From the NCBI GenBank assembly GCA_022410635.1, contig JAJVDF010000126.1:310001-374000 (forward strand): a DNA stretch of 64,000 nt, read 5' to 3'. This DNA comes from Tretioscincus oriximinensis (Eukaryota; Chordata; Lepidosauria; Squamata; Gymnophthalmidae). The notes under the pieces are model-generated. The model saw only the letters and a program-made list of their open reading frames with translations. It ran no database searches and was not told the origin of the DNA. Position numbers and translations under genes: made by a program. Numbering within the stretch: position 1 is the stretch's first letter; every line of letters starts with the position of its first letter. Below, piece after piece: positions 35,701 to 48,400 of this stretch.

Positions 35701-36942
35701 ATGCATGGGAAGAGGAATTTAATAATTAGAGATTCCACTTGTACAAAGTATCTCATTGACTGAAACTTTCCTTTTAAGAATGGAAATAGCCACCAAGAAC
35801 ATATCTGCAGCCACTATGTACATGAATAAAATGGATTCACCAAATTTCAGCAAAGCTTTTTCAACCTATGTCAGGAGTATCAAGAAAGGTTTAATAAGAG
35901 TTATAATTTACCAGACCATAAAAAGTGCCCTGGTGGTATCAGCAGCTGGATTTTTCACTATCATAGTGGGAAAGCAACATGGAGAACAGTAATCAAGTGG
36001 AAGTTATTAACAAATTTATATACTCCTATGGAGAACTTACAGTGGGGAAAATCTGTAAAGGAAAAAATTCCCAAGAGACTGCCTGTACTTGGGGTATGAT
36101 CAGATTATGCTTACAGAGATGGCTTCTGGGCAAATTTGAGGCTGTAAAGACAGATATAAAATCCCTAAAGCTTGGGAATGGAGGATTCTTCCTCTTACGG
36201 ATATCAGGTAAAATGGCACTGAGTGTGACATTCTTTTAGTTGCATTGGATAGTGAGCTTCGTAAGCACAGAGAAGCTAAATGTAACCANTTGCATCATGG
36301 GAACAGACATTATAAGTGAGCAATCAATCAGGGTTATGGAAAGCTGAACAAATAAGTGTTGAGCATTTGTCAAGGAAGGCTTTGCCAGACTGAAGTAAGA
36401 AAAAATGAAATAGGCTCAGTAATTAAACTGTTCGTTGCTTTATGGAATTGATGTTATTTCTTAAAGGAGAATGAAAAAGCCCTCTGCATTTTTAGTATTT
36501 ATAGAGCAAAGACTGTATTGATATAGTGCGTTGCTTGCTTGGTATCTTTCTTGGAGATTTGCATCTCTGAGTTCTTTTGCGTTTCCACTCTTCCATTTCC
36601 GGTNTTTTATGTCCTAGCTGCCTATGTTAGAAACTTAGTTCTACATTTCCCTACAGATCTTTCTAATTACCTGTGCCTTAAATATTAATTTTGCTGACTA
36701 ATGCCATTTGCACAGCCCCAAATATGAGGAATAGCATGTATGATCATGTAGCAAATAATGTGTCATTAGCAGGAAGCAGGAAGAAGAACCAAAACCACAT
36801 TCATGTGTGGAAAATGGCTCAATGCAGAGATGAATAGAAGACACTTTTTGCAACACCGCATCCTGTGGGATCTGCAAAAAACCCTTTTGAGACACAGGAA
36901 TAAATACTGTAGCTCTAAGAATGTCATTACACATTGTGATCA

Positions 36943-36997
36943 GTATACCTTCGGGTATAGGGCGGGGTATAAGTATAAATAAATAAATAAATAAATA
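36943..36997 (+). repeat. LINE/SINE tail with (AAAT)n
   Basis: 'taccttcgggtatagggcggggtataagtata' followed by seven AAAT units; the forward orientation of the common tail. Confidence 0.7.
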
Positions 36998-37652
36998 AAT
37001 AATATAAGTGTACACCACTGTTGGGCTCCTCCTTCTGAGGACAAATGTATCTGCCATTATGGAAAAGCAAATACTACATCTGTGTTAACAAAATAGCATG
37101 ATAAACAAAGGATTTGCATCAATTAGGTGTAGCAAATTATGAATAGGAACATGCGACCATGCAGTGTTAAAGATTAATAGCAACAGTAGAAGAAGAAACT
37201 TCAGTCCGATAATTGGTAGTTGTGCTTCACAAGACCCAAATATGGTCAGAACAATATTTTACAAAGATGTTTTATTTTTTTCTTTTATTTTTTTGATTGC
37301 CAACTATACAATTTCTATCTGCCTTGCAAGAGCTGTACATAGGAATGTATTGCTATATTTAGCTATTAGCTANTTGAAATATTCTTAAATGCAATTAGTG
37401 GCTGATTAATTTCCTTGACNCTTTCTAATCATTTATATGAGATGAATCACTTAAGATTTCTCAGAAGTTTTGGGATAAGTTGAATAACTAATAGAAGAAT
37501 TCTCACAAAAAGGACTTTTAAGCTAAAAAAGGTTTTCAAGGTCACTTGTGCAGAACTAATGGGAAATAAGGAAGATAAGAATTTCCTGATAACATTAGAT
37601 AAATTTGGAAATATTTTATCTTTTAAACATCAATATATATATTATTTGGACT

Positions 37653-38107
37653 TAAGGTTGCCATAAGTCCCGGGAAGGCGGTACAATCCCGGCTTTGGGT
37701 ACTAAAATATAGTCCCCTCCTGGTTTTAAGAGAAAATCCTGGATTTTTACATTCCCCGATGCTGCAACAGGGAATGTAAAAATCCAGGATTTCAAAGGCA
37801 AAGGAGCTGTCAGAGCTGACGGCTGCAGCCTGAGCAATGCTTTCCAGGGTCCTGGAAGGAACCTCGGAGCGTGCCGTAGTTGATCTTCTGCTGGAGGTTT
37901 TGCGACTGCTGTCAGGCAAAGCGCGCCAATTCGCCTCCAGCAGAGGAAAAACGCTTGTGTTTGTGACAGGAGAATAGAGCTTTTGTGTGGTTCTGTTTTG
38001 CCTGTCTCACAAGCATCCGTGTGCGTGTATGTGTGTGTGTGCACGCATGTGCATGCACCCCCAGCCACCCCGTCTCGGTTTTGGGCTGCCAAAATATGGC
38101 AACCCTA
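37653..38107 (+). mobile_element. Non-autonomous hAT element, TAGGGTTGCCATA family, copy 3, nested in a SINE end
   Basis: The ends are TAAGGTTGCCATAAG and AAAATATGGCAACCCTA. The 8-bp target copies TTTGGACT (37645-37652) and TTTGTACT (38108-38115) differ by one base. TTTGTACT is the tail sequence of the adjacent SINE, so the hAT landed in the SINE after the SINE was in place. Confidence 0.88.
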
Positions 38108-38330
38108 TTTGTACTTATATCCTGCCCTATACCCGAAGGTCTCAGGGCGGCCAACCAAAGCCTGGTGCACATACCTTTTGTTGCTTTCTCCACATCATAC
38201 ACCCTGTGTAGTAGGTGGGGCTAAGAGAGTTCTAAAGAACAATGACTGGCCCAAGGCCACCCAGTTGGCTTTCATGGAGGAGTGGGGAATCAAACCAGGA
38301 AACTACTACCCCAAACTGGCTCTCTAAATT
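38108..38330 (-). repeat. tRNA-derived SINE, deleted copy
   Basis: Collinear with the SINE at 108-352 (same tail, same GGTGGGGCTAAGAG and GGCCCAAGGCCACCCAG blocks). It lacks roughly 20 bp around the A box region. Its tail end is separated from upstream sequence by the hAT at 37653-38107. Confidence 0.82.
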
Positions 38331-40399
38331 ATTAATTTTGATAATTTAAGCAGTATCGTGAAAGAAGCTGGTATAAGCAAAAAAAAAAATTCTTGTTGAG
38401 CCAGCTTTCTCTTAGAATTTATATTTTTAAATACTAAAGGCAAAAGATCATCTCTGACTTTCTCAGTAAAACAGAGGCTGTATTTGCAATGGGCTCTAAT
38501 TTGGAATAAGCATCCCAAATTGGGATGGATTTCTCCTTGCATGGAACAAAGCCATCCATATTTGAATGTCCTGTTCTGCACCAGGCTTAGTGTTATCCCC
38601 AAAGATTGTGTTATTTAAGTTATACTAGTTCACGTTTTATCCTCTGTAGATTGTATGTGGTGGGGGAGGTGTGAAAGTGAGGCCCTTATGCCCCTTCTTG
38701 GTCTAGTATTTCAGCAAATATCGTAACTGCCAGGGCAAATGATTAATTTACTGTCTCTGCAACCTCTATGTCCTCCTGAATGATCCCTTCTTGTCCATTG
38801 TTATCTACTGTCCCAACTGATTTTCCAGTTGCAATCCTATGCCTAATATTCTTAAACATGTTCTTATTTTGCTGGTTTAGTAGTATAGTCCTCAAAATAT
38901 TCTTAGCACTATTGACTGGTGCCTTGCATTTGTTCTGCCAGAATTTATGTTCCTTTCTGTTGTCCTCATTGAGGTAAGCTATCTATTTTCTAAGGAAATT
39001 TCTCTTGCTGTTAATGATTTCTTGTACTGCACTTGTAGCCACCCTTTTGTACTCTTGGACTTGGAAGTGCTCCTTTTGGATATGCATTATAATTGGACTT
39101 CCATTATTATATTTGTAAAATCTCTGTAATATGGATTCTTCTAATTTCCGTTTCAATTTCTTTTTTCAATATTTAAGGTCTCTGTTAGATTTTATTAGCC
39201 ACTTATATTTGAGTATTGAATTGTGGTCACTTTTCTTATTGGATCAGCCACAGTGCCAGCTTGCATCAGATCCTAAGCACTACCTAGAATGAAGTCTAGG
39301 ATTCTCTTTATCTTGATTGTTTCCACAACTATTTGCTTCAGGAAGCATTTATTAACATGGCTAAGACTTCTTCTGTCTCTCATTAGCTGAACAGAGGTTT
39401 ATGAACATCTGACACTAGCAGAAATCTTTTCTGTTTTGGATGCCTTCTTTGCTGTTTCCTGAAAATGATAATCTCTTTTGCAATTTTGGTTAAGAGAATA
39501 AGAGCAGGCCCCAAATGTTAGACTTGGTTTCTGGAATAGTATTCCTATGATGGGTTGGGTACCCATCAGGGAGTCTTATGTTCTTATGGTAGACAATGGG
39601 ATGTATCCTGCTATGAGACAAGCAGGTTACTGAGATCCTGAAGCTGTAGCTTTTATCATGGACTTATGATATGCAATGATGCCTCAGAGGCCAGGACAGT
39701 GAGTCTTTGCTCCACCTTAAGGGTTAGTATCTGTACTAAAATCTCTTATTGCCTCAGGTCACACCTTTACTTTAAAGCTTCTTCAGTTCATCTTCAGTTC
39801 CAAAGGGTAGCATTTAGCCCATGGGAAAAACGGATTAAGCCAATTCTTCAAGAAGGGTGATGCACTGAAGAAGATGACCCAGAGCCAAGTGGTGTTTTTT
39901 CAGGTGAATGGGGTGGGAGGCACTTTGAGCAAACAAATAAAAAGCAAGCTTTAATCCTGGCCTACTTTTCTAGGGATTCGGAAAACTAATCTGAAGGGGT
40001 GCAAAGATCGTAGTCCAGACCTGTCTCCACTAAGCCTTATTCTGGGCTACATCTGGGGCCGGAGCTTGGCCATCCACATGCCAGTGTAGACTATGGCAGG
40101 ACCATGTGTATGTGTATGGCAGGCTCCTATTCTGAGCTAGAGTCCAGAATAGGGCTCAGTAGGCACAAGACCCAAGTTCGAACTCACTTTCCCCTGGGGT
40201 CACTCTGGATCCCATCCCCTTCCGAATCGAGGAGAAAGAGTCCGTCTCCACACCAGCCACCGCCCCCCAAAACCACGCAGCTCCTCCTCCCCCCCAACCA
40301 AGAAGACCGCAATTTGGCAGAACTGATCACCACGGACACCACCAGCACCATGCGAGAAGCAAAGCGAGAGGAAAACAAGAGCACGTTTGCCTGCAAGAC

Positions 40400-40652
40400 G
40401 TTAAGCCCCGCCTCCTGCCCCTTTGCAGCCAATCGGGAGCGCAGAGGAGCCCAGGATGAACCAATGGGAGGCGGAGTTAGCGTAATCTAAGTAAACAAGC
40501 CGCCGTTCGGTACCCAGAATACGACCCCGCCTCCTCCATCTTCTCTGCCTCCTTCGTCCTGCTTAGGCTGCTCCTGCTCACTCTCTGCCCCCCCCCCAGC
40601 AGCTGCGCTCCCCTGGCATCTCCTGTCCCGAGTGCAGCAGCCTGGGGGGCTC
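40400..40652 (+). promoter_or_regulatory. ABCG1: ABCG1 promoter and 5' UTR (CpG island core)
   Basis: From about 40.1 to 41.6 kb the sequence becomes GC- and CpG-rich against AT-rich surroundings. Just upstream of the ABCG1 start are two CCAAT boxes (40429-40433 and 40461-40465) and two identical GC boxes CCCCGCCTCC (40406-40415 and 40525-40534). No TATA box is evident. This is a housekeeping-like promoter layout; the transcription start is not determined, and probably lies between about 40.48 and 40.62 kb. Confidence 0.75.
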
Positions 40653-40694
40653 ATGGCATGCCTGATGGCCGCTTTCTCAGTGGGCGCCGCTTTG
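40653..40694 (+). CDS. ABCG1: ABCG1 coding exon 1
   Basis: Fourteen codons, MACLMAAFSVGAAL, then a consensus donor gtaagt at 40695; phase 0. The ATG was chosen because the peptide matches the known ABCG1 N-terminus. Kozak context is moderate (C at -3, G at +4); a second in-frame ATG is codon 5. No upstream in-frame ATG is seen close by. Confidence 0.96.
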
Positions 40695-40770
40695 GTAAGT
40701 CAGTCAGCGGAGAGGCATCTCCATCCCCACACCCTGGGCCACTCTGCGGGCTCCCGGGGGTGCGCAAAGC

Positions 40771-40957
40771 AAAGGGGGCCGGGGGGGGGGCGAGAGGGAC
40801 GGGACCCCTCTGCAAAAAGGGTCTGATCCGGGTGCTAAAAACTGCACCGGGCATTATTTCTTCAGTCCTCGCCCTTCGATGTGGGATCAGCTGTCAATCT
40901 TCACTTAAGTTGACCCCCCAAACCACAAGGAAGAAGTTGCCCCCCCTTCTCACCTTC
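40771..40957 (+). repeat. Duplicated block near ABCG1 promoter, copy 1
   Basis: Starts with GGGGCC followed by a G10 run, includes TGATCCGGGTGCTAAAAACT and TGTGGGATCAGCTGTCAATC, and ends near CTTCTCACCTTC. The second copy is 640 bp downstream (41411-41598) with only a few mismatches. Copy 1 begins 77 bp after the exon 1 donor. Confidence 0.9.
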
Positions 40958-41049
40958 TCGCCCCCCTTCTCCCCGCAGCGCCTCCCCTGCTGGGGCTGAG
41001 GGACCCAAGGCAGAAGGGAGCGCAGAGGTCGCGCGGCCGGCGCCTGGGG

Positions 41050-41079
41050 TGAGGAAGGAAGGAAGGAAAGAAGGAAGGA

Positions 41080-41111
<32 letters not shown>
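41050..41111 (+). repeat. GGAA/GAAA microsatellite
   Basis: (GGAA)n grading into (GAAA)n, about 60 bp, between the two promoter-proximal duplicated blocks. A purine-only tract likely to be length-variable. Confidence 0.95.
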
Positions 41112-41410
41112 CAAGAGTTGAGGTTTCGAGTTGCGCGATGGGGTGAATCCAGCTTTTCTCTCCCGGCCAGCGAGCGACCTTGCTTTGCTACCTGATTAGC
41201 TTTGCTCATGGATTGTTGTGGGTAAATAAAAAGGGGGTCGAGGAGGAGCCAGGCGCAGACCCACCCCACCCTTTCCCCTGCTCGCGAGCCCCTCCGACGT
41301 CTCAAAGGACCCCCGGCGCTTAAAAGCAGAAAGGGGAAGGCTGCTGGGCAGGTGCAAAGAGCAATGAGATCATCCACTCCTACGTAGAGGGGAAAGGGGG
41401 CCGGGGGGGG

Positions 41411-41598
41411 GAAGGGGGCCGGGGGGGGGGCGAGAGGGACGGGACCCCTCTGGAAAAAGGGTCTGATCCGGGTGCTAAAAACTGCACCGGGCATTATTTC
41501 TTCAGTCCTCGCCTTGCGTTGTGGGATCAGCTGTCAATCTTCACTTAAGTTGACCCCCCCAAAACCACAAGGAAGAAGTTGTCCCCCTTCTCACCTTC
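41411..41598 (+). repeat. Duplicated block near ABCG1 promoter, copy 2
   Basis: Nearly identical to 40771-40957 (for example TGGAAAAAGG against TGCAAAAAGG, GCCTTGCGTT against GCCCTTCGAT). It has an extra partial repeat of the G-rich start at about 41393-41412. Confidence 0.9.
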
Positions 41599-44500
41599 CA
41601 TAAGAAACCTGGGGCGCCTCAGTATTAGCCTTGCTGTGTTGGTAAGGAAATTCTAGATGATGATTATGATTGTGAATCTTGTTTTCATTGAGTAGATGGC
41701 AGATTGCATAGCACAGTAAACTTATATTTACGTCTTTCCAGCAAGGGGTCCTAGTAATCAAAAGCTGGTAAAGCTTGATTTCCATAGAACTAGTTCATCT
41801 TGATGCATCGGACTGTTTTGTCTTTTCATGCGGTTTCAGTGTTAAATGATCTCCATTGGGGGTTTGCAACTCTGTAAAGTTGCGTAGCTTCTTTGCAGCA
41901 TAAATATTATCATGCTGTAGATGAAGGCTGATTAGAGCTGCGGCTTGGTTTTGTTTGTGGCTTATTTTGGGTTCCTGTGAAAAAATGCCATTTACATCAT
42001 CCTGGATTTGAAGTCAGCTGCAGGGTTTGACCGAAAGTTACCTCTGCCTTGAGCTGATAAAAAAAGATGGGACTGAGCATGCTCAGACTTTCTAGACTGC
42101 ATCCTATGATTTGAAAACAGATTTAGTAAAGTATAGATAACCTTTACAGCTCATTATATAATGCATTTGGTGTATACTTGGTTGCAGATCAAAAACAGTG
42201 GGTTTTCTTTCTGGATTGAGTTGATAATGTGTTGCCAATGACAGTTATACCTAGCTTGTGCATTAGAATACCGCGAAACTGAAGACCCCCATAGGAAACC
42301 GAAGACAGTTCTATAGTGGATAAAATATAGTAGTCTACAGTTTAGATACATTTCTCCAAAGTTATTGTTGATTTTGTTTAAATGTGGCTTCAGTCATCCA
42401 GACTATTCAGTTTATCTCTCTTACTTTAATGAAGATGCTTTTTCATTTTTTTTCACAAAAATAATTTGTATTTTACAAGAATAACATTAAAAATGTTTAG
42501 GATCATGTAATGTTCACACCATTGAACAGAAAACCAAATTTAGGGCTAGGAAGTAGTAGTAGACTATGAAATGAAATGAATGTCAGAGTTGTCATGTTTT
42601 AAGGCCTTGTTCTCATATTTATTTTTTAACTTTCTTCAGTTCTGGTTTAGTTCAGAAAAACAAACAAACCAAGCTCATTCTTTTAAAGAGAATAACATTT
42701 AAAAGTAAATGTGTGACCAGGACAAAAAAATATTTACATGGAATGCATATAATAAACACTTCAAAAACTCCTTATTAATGCTCATGAAGGCAAGAACCAT
42801 TGATTTGATACTTTCTTATGGAGTGTATTAGCTTTGATTATCTTGTTATTCAATCCAGTTTCAGGCCAGCCTATGGTTACAATCAATCTTGATCATCCAC
42901 TTGGAAATTCTAATTCTGGTGAGGTTTGGGGAAAGCAACTGCTGAGTGTTCTCAATCTGCCAGTGGCTTCAGATATCAAGAATCTTATCAGAGTTGCTTT
43001 GCGGTCAGGAGTGAGAGACAGTGAATTCATAATGTCCACTATAGCCTCCAGAACTGTTTTTAGTTGCCGGTGTTAGNGGAGAGCTACTTGCTTGCTGTTT
43101 GGGAACCCACTAGCGTCATTCTTCAGGATTGAACTTTCCTCCATACATCTGAATGCGCTTATGGTGATAGTGGAACATGTCATTAGTTGTCTTAGGCCTA
43201 CAGGCTGATAAGTTGGGAAATTCGTTTTTTTCATCTGTGGCTCATGTGGTGGGGCTTGGGAAAGAANGTAAATTTTTAATTTGCTGGTACGCTTTGATGT
43301 TGACTGAAGTGCATAAGCACCAGATCCCACACTTGCTTCTCTCCATTCCTGTCAGATACCGGGGCAAGTCTGGACACTTGCTCCTATGATGGGATACTGG
43401 CTACTTCCAATTATTTCAGCATTGCAAAATACTTGGATGCATGAAAGTGTCCTTAGCTCCTGCAGTGGCAGTTTTCAATAAAATAGACCCCAGGAGCAAG
43501 CACATATGCAGGTAAANCATACTGATACTTAGTGGGATTCTTTTCCACCTTAGGATATGCTGGGGTTTCATTCCTCTATCTCAGAACTTTGTTGGAATCT
43601 TCACAGATATAGTGTGACAAATTTAGCGCTAGGATATAGTTATCATTTTAAATTTTGACTAGATAGAGCCTTAGTGGTGAGTCCCCTCCTCAATACATTC
43701 TTGTGCTAGCTGCCATTGAAATGAAATTTCATAATCATAGCTAGCCTGTGTGTGTTTATATGGTGTCATGTTTTAACTTTATTGTATTAATGACATGGAA
43801 CACTGATAAGGTTTAATATATCTATAATAACACTCTGCTTTACCAGATTCTCAGCACTGATGACCAGTTCTTTTATGCTGGCACATGAAAATTTGAAGAA
43901 GTTACTAACATCAGGCTAGTAGAAGTGATATGAATGATATGTGGTGAGATAAAGAAAATAATTTTTCTCTATTCACTTTAGCCAACCATAATTTAAAACA
44001 CTTCAGTCAGATCACCTCTTAAACACAATCTTTTGAGGCTGAAGACATTTGCTGGCAGGCATATATGTAATCACCATTATTACAGGAAACTCTGCATGAT
44101 ACCTGGATTTCTCATAATATTTGGTATTGCAAGTTACCATTTCACTAACTTGGACTATATTAACTTGGCATTCCAAGGAAAACTATGGATTTTATCTTAC
44201 ATTTAGAGGTATTATTGTTGCACACGAACATTTTAAAAAATACTCTAAACATCTTGTGAAAGAAATGATTTAGTTTGGTGTAACCATCTCTTGATTTTTG
44301 TAGACTAATGCCTTTTTCTGTTTAGGATGTCATTTTTATGGACTTAAGGACAAAGAATTGAATGGGCATTGAAAGTGAAATACAGAATTCCACCAAGCAG
44401 GTCTAGAGCTTTGTCCTAAGGATGCAAGGCTACTTTTTAATGACGACAGGCAGCCAGGCATACTTTTTACACAAGGGATCTTTCTGCACTTTTTGTTATG

Positions 44501-44632
44501 GTTCTACAATTGTATTGATACATCAGCCAAACATTCACAACTTAAATTTCTTTAACATTTTAGTGCCGTAAGATATTTCCTTTTTTTCGAAGAAAGGTTA
44601 TGCAAACAATTTTGCTCTTTCTTATATTCCAG

Positions 44633-44876
44633 AATACCAGCAGTTCTCCATCTGCGATGCCCGAACCAAAATCAGTATGTGTTTCAGTAGATGAAGTCGT
44701 CTCCAATGGTACAGACACCCAAGAAGTCCATTTGTTGAATGGGCATTTAAAAAAGGTAGACAATGTTTTGACAGAAGCTCATCGCTTTTCTTATCTTCCT
44801 CGGAGACCAGCTGTGAATATTGAATTTAAAGAACTCTCTTACTCTGTCCGGGAAGGACCATGGTGGAGGAAAAAAG
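44633..44876 (+). CDS. ABCG1: ABCG1 coding exon 2
   Basis: Acceptor ttccag ends at 44632, donor gtaagt at 44877; phase 0-1, 81 codons plus one base. It contains [47 protein letters not shown] and [15 protein letters not shown], all close to mammalian ABCG1. The segment after the initial Asn (TSSSPSAMP) is more divergent. It forms the cytosolic region ahead of the ATPase domain. Confidence 0.97.
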
Positions 44877-45274
44877 GTAAGTTAACCTCATATTTCAGGG
44901 GCATTTTAAAGGAAATAATCCTTTATCCTTGACATTATTAATGGTGAACAAAGGACGGCTCGTTCATATCATTTCTGTTGAGGATTTTTGTTTTCATCTG
45001 CTGATGTATTTTCTTGGCTCTCTGGCAATGTTTGCTTACTGCTTTGGCAAGAAACTGTGGGAGTGACTGAATAAATGGTATCAAATATAAATGAATATTT
45101 TAGCAAAGGATTAAAAATAAGTTGGGTCCATCCTGGTTGGCAAGATCACCCGGCGTTTTATTTTTGTTCCTCATTTCTTGCTGAGTATTAACTTGAATTT
45201 TATCTAGCAAAGCCAAATCAAACTTTGGATGGCCAGATTTAGCAGTCTTCCTAGACCTCCTCTTAGCTTCAGCC

Positions 45275-45480
45275 AAGCTGATGATGAAGTGGCTATAGTT
45301 CAGTGGTAGAACAAACTGCCTGGAAAATAGAAGATTGCAAGTTTGACCCTCAGCTTCTTCCCAGAAACAGTGGAAAGGCACTTCTGTATCTTTATTAAGA
45401 AAACTTCATAGAGATGTCCATGGAAGTACCCACATGGTCAATCAAAAGTCAATCATAATTTGAAGGTGCCCAGCAGCAGT
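45275..45480 (+). repeat. tRNA-derived SINE
   Basis: The head TAGTTCAGTGGTAGAACAA (A-box-like) and AAGTTTGACCCTCAG (B-box-like) sit 40 nt apart, followed by a body CAGTGGAAAGGCACTTCTGT. Same family as the interrupted SINE at 1741-2202. Confidence 0.7.
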
Positions 45481-48400
45481 AATAAGCTAAAAATGAAGAG
45501 AGATGGGAACTTATAACCCAATGCTTAAAGGGCTGTGGGTTCTCCATCCTTGTTTTAGAGTTCATCTATCTGCCCAAACCTTTTGACTGTAATCAAATAT
45601 GGATTGATTCAGTCAAGTTGTAATTTCTTGATTGTCTTCAATATGCTGATCTTGTTGGAGACATCTGCTGTCAATATATGCAGAAAATGTTCATCTCCAG
45701 AATTAAGTCCACTATTTCCACAATTTAATTTGCTTCGAGAGTTTACTTGGCTCAGATGAAAGCTTCATGGAACTGCGTTTTGAACTGTTGAAGACACAAA
45801 TATGGCTCAGTTTTCTTATTAAATGAATCAAGACATGTGAAAATTGCTTTACAGCTTGGTGAAATTGAATTTATTACTCTGTAATAATTAATGTTTGTGG
45901 TACCAGATGCTGCATGAGATGAATCACTATTTACCCGATTCTCGTTTACTTGGTCTCTTCGTTTCATTGTTAAATTGTATATGTCAACATTGCTGATAAA
46001 TCATGTTCATTGGTATCAGAGAAGATTTGAGAAATATTTTCGTTTATTACATTTTTGTTTTGTCAAAAGTGGATGATAATAAAAATGAAAGAAATATGAA
46101 AAACGTGACAACTTGTAATTGAGAGCTGGAAGGTCACAGCTGAGTATATTCCCCCTTACCAAGAAACGTGACATGTGGGTGTCTATTGCACAAAGTATAT
46201 CAACAGAAAAATATGTTATAACAGTCATATGAATCTAGCAAAAATGTAATCAGCTGTGAAGTTGCTACCTTCTTGTTTCTTGTTATCTTCTAAGGTGCTA
46301 CGAGACCCCCTTGCTAGATATTCTGACTCAGACTACTCATCTATGAGTGTACAAATATAATTACTAGTTATTCAATATATTTGATCATGTTTATTTTGCA
46401 AAGTAAGAATTTAGCTCAGAAATGTAAAGCTGTCTGTTATAAGACTCAAGATAAATAGCATGGGTATGGATGAAAAAAGGGCTTGCATGTGAGATGTAGA
46501 TTTTATTAAGAGCTTGTCTTGAACTTCAGATTTTGCTTTGGTGAAATGTTCACCTATTCTATTTATCTATAAAGGATCCAAGTGGTAGAAGTTGTAACTT
46601 GCAGTGTGGCATGCAAGTTAAGCAGCATAGCACCCAATTGAAAAAAAACCCAATTGTGTTTTGCTGTAAAGTCATTCCATAGGCTGAAATTTTAATCTTA
46701 GTTTTGGAGTTTATCTGTATAATAATTTGGGTCTCAAAATTCAACTCCTAGCTTTCCATGCCACCCTCTGTTGACATACAGATCACCGGTTAAACCCAGA
46801 AGTGATCATTCAGAACCATTGCTTAAACTCAGAAGCGATCATTCAGAATCATTGAAGCAGGGTGCCAGTTGTGAAAATATTAAAACTATATTTCTCTGTT
46901 TTCTGCAGCATTAAAATAAATAGTATTTGATGGCTAAAATTGTTTGAATTTTCATCCACATCCTGTTGTCTCATGGGACAGTTCTGGCTTGGAAGGAATA
47001 TACTTCTTAAAAGGATCCTGTTTATAGAACAAGGCCAGAGAAACATTTCTACCTTTTTACATTTCAGAGGCTTTCAACAGACACATTTGGCTCATGATTC
47101 GCCACAAAAAACAGGAATGATAAACATGGGATACTCCTGATGCTCTTGGACAACACATTCCATCAGTTGGGGCAACATGATCCACATCAGATCTCTGCCA
47201 TGTTGGTTACATTAACTTTGATTTAATAAGGATGGGTGTTTTTGTTTGTTTTCAGGCTGACCTTGTTTCTAATGATATTGACAAGTATATTAAAAAAATC
47301 ATTAGTGAGTGAAAATGTTTTTCAGATACCATTCTGAATAACTTATGTTTAAAGCTAATTGAACTTTTCTTTAAGTAATGTGTATCCTCCTTAAAAGAGA
47401 AAGAGGATGTATAACAGATTCTCGGCAGCTAGTTTATTCCCCAGAGTAAATCACTCAAGAGAAGAAAGAAACTCTTGTGGCTAAAGCTACAGATTTTAAT
47501 GAAGTTATTACATTTCCCTCTGGAGATTGTCACTTGTTGTATAAACTACCGTAGCTCTATGTTGTCAGCCAGGTACTTTATGGGTTTTAGAATTTTGGGT
47601 TTGGGATTTAAACCTGGCAGACCATCCAGTTTCACTACAAGGCATGGTTTTAGATAAACCAGGTTATCTTGTATAAATTCTACTTTAGTGAACAAAAGCC
47701 ATGTAGGAGCATTTTAGTGCTTTTGTGTATCTTCCATTCGTTTAAAAATCTGAGTGCTGTTCTGACATTTTTCCTGGTTTCATCCAGTTCTTCAGGACAA
47801 TAGGGATGGGTGGGTTAAAAAGTATTGGAAAAGTACTCTGGTTATATACTAGTCTCCCTAGTAAAGGAAAGCGGCATTTCTTCAACAACTGCAGATAAGA
47901 TCATAAATACTTTTCTTATCTTGCTCAATTTTCTTCTGTTCATGTAAGCAAAATTCTCATCTGACTCCCTAAGGCAAGAAAATACATGTTACCACCAGCA
48001 CACTCTTACCTTAATAATTCTAAAGATCATCAAGGAAGCTGTTTGTAAACTGAACAATTAATTTTTATGATGGCCGTATTTTTGTATCTTTTCAGCTTAT
48101 ACCATTTTTATGATTCTGATTTGCTGCCCTGCTGTTTATTGAAAAATATCATTTTGTACTGAAAAAAAACAATATCTTAGTATTAGTCTTGACTTTCCCT
48201 TTTGGTAGGTGTTTGAATATTGCCCTGGTTCACACTTCCATGATTGCCACGGTTCCAATCGCAGCAAAGCTTAGTCTGGCTCCAAGCCAGACTCTGAGCA
48301 CCCCAGTCTTTGAGCCTCTGGGGGACCCATATCAGAGGCACAGTGGTAGAACCAGGAGGCTGCCTGTTCCAAACCCCCTGATTCGGACCATGGAGGGATA

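Larger units (their letters stand above)
29320..40100. other. UMODL1 3' flank and intergenic DNA
   Basis: AT-rich DNA between UMODL1 and ABCG1. The first kilobase or so is presumably UMODL1 3' UTR; no convincing polyadenylation site could be chosen. Recognised repeats are a CR1 3' end (about 32285-32718), a LINE tail (about 36943-36997), an hAT copy (37653-38107) and a SINE (38108-38330). An old copy of the GAAAGCTTATGCC-type repeat lies near 33070-33250. Open frames here are short, overlap on both strands and match nothing I know. Confidence 0.6.
40695..44632 (+). other. ABCG1 intron 1
   Basis: A 3.9-kb intron. Its first 900 bp are the 3' half of the CpG island, with a duplicated block (40771-40957 and 41411-41598) and a GGAA/GAAA microsatellite. 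The remainder is AT-rich. An 80-codon open frame at 42834-43076 follows a possible acceptor (tttcag) but has no recognisable domain. Confidence 0.7.

Noticed and set aside
35756..36239. Two adjacent open frames between the genes with somewhat protein-like composition.
   Set aside because: No known domain, poor splice context, and no second supporting feature; could be a decayed element.
38780..39560. Hydrophobic open frames that could suggest a membrane protein upstream of ABCG1.
   Set aside because: T-rich sequence gives Leu/Phe-rich translations by chance; several frames are open equally and no start or splice structure is evident.
42834..43076. An 80-codon open frame after a possible acceptor in ABCG1 intron 1.
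   Set aside because: No recognisable domain, no compatible donor joining it to ABCG1 exon 2, and a base N right after its stop. Chance frame or repeat remnant is more likely.
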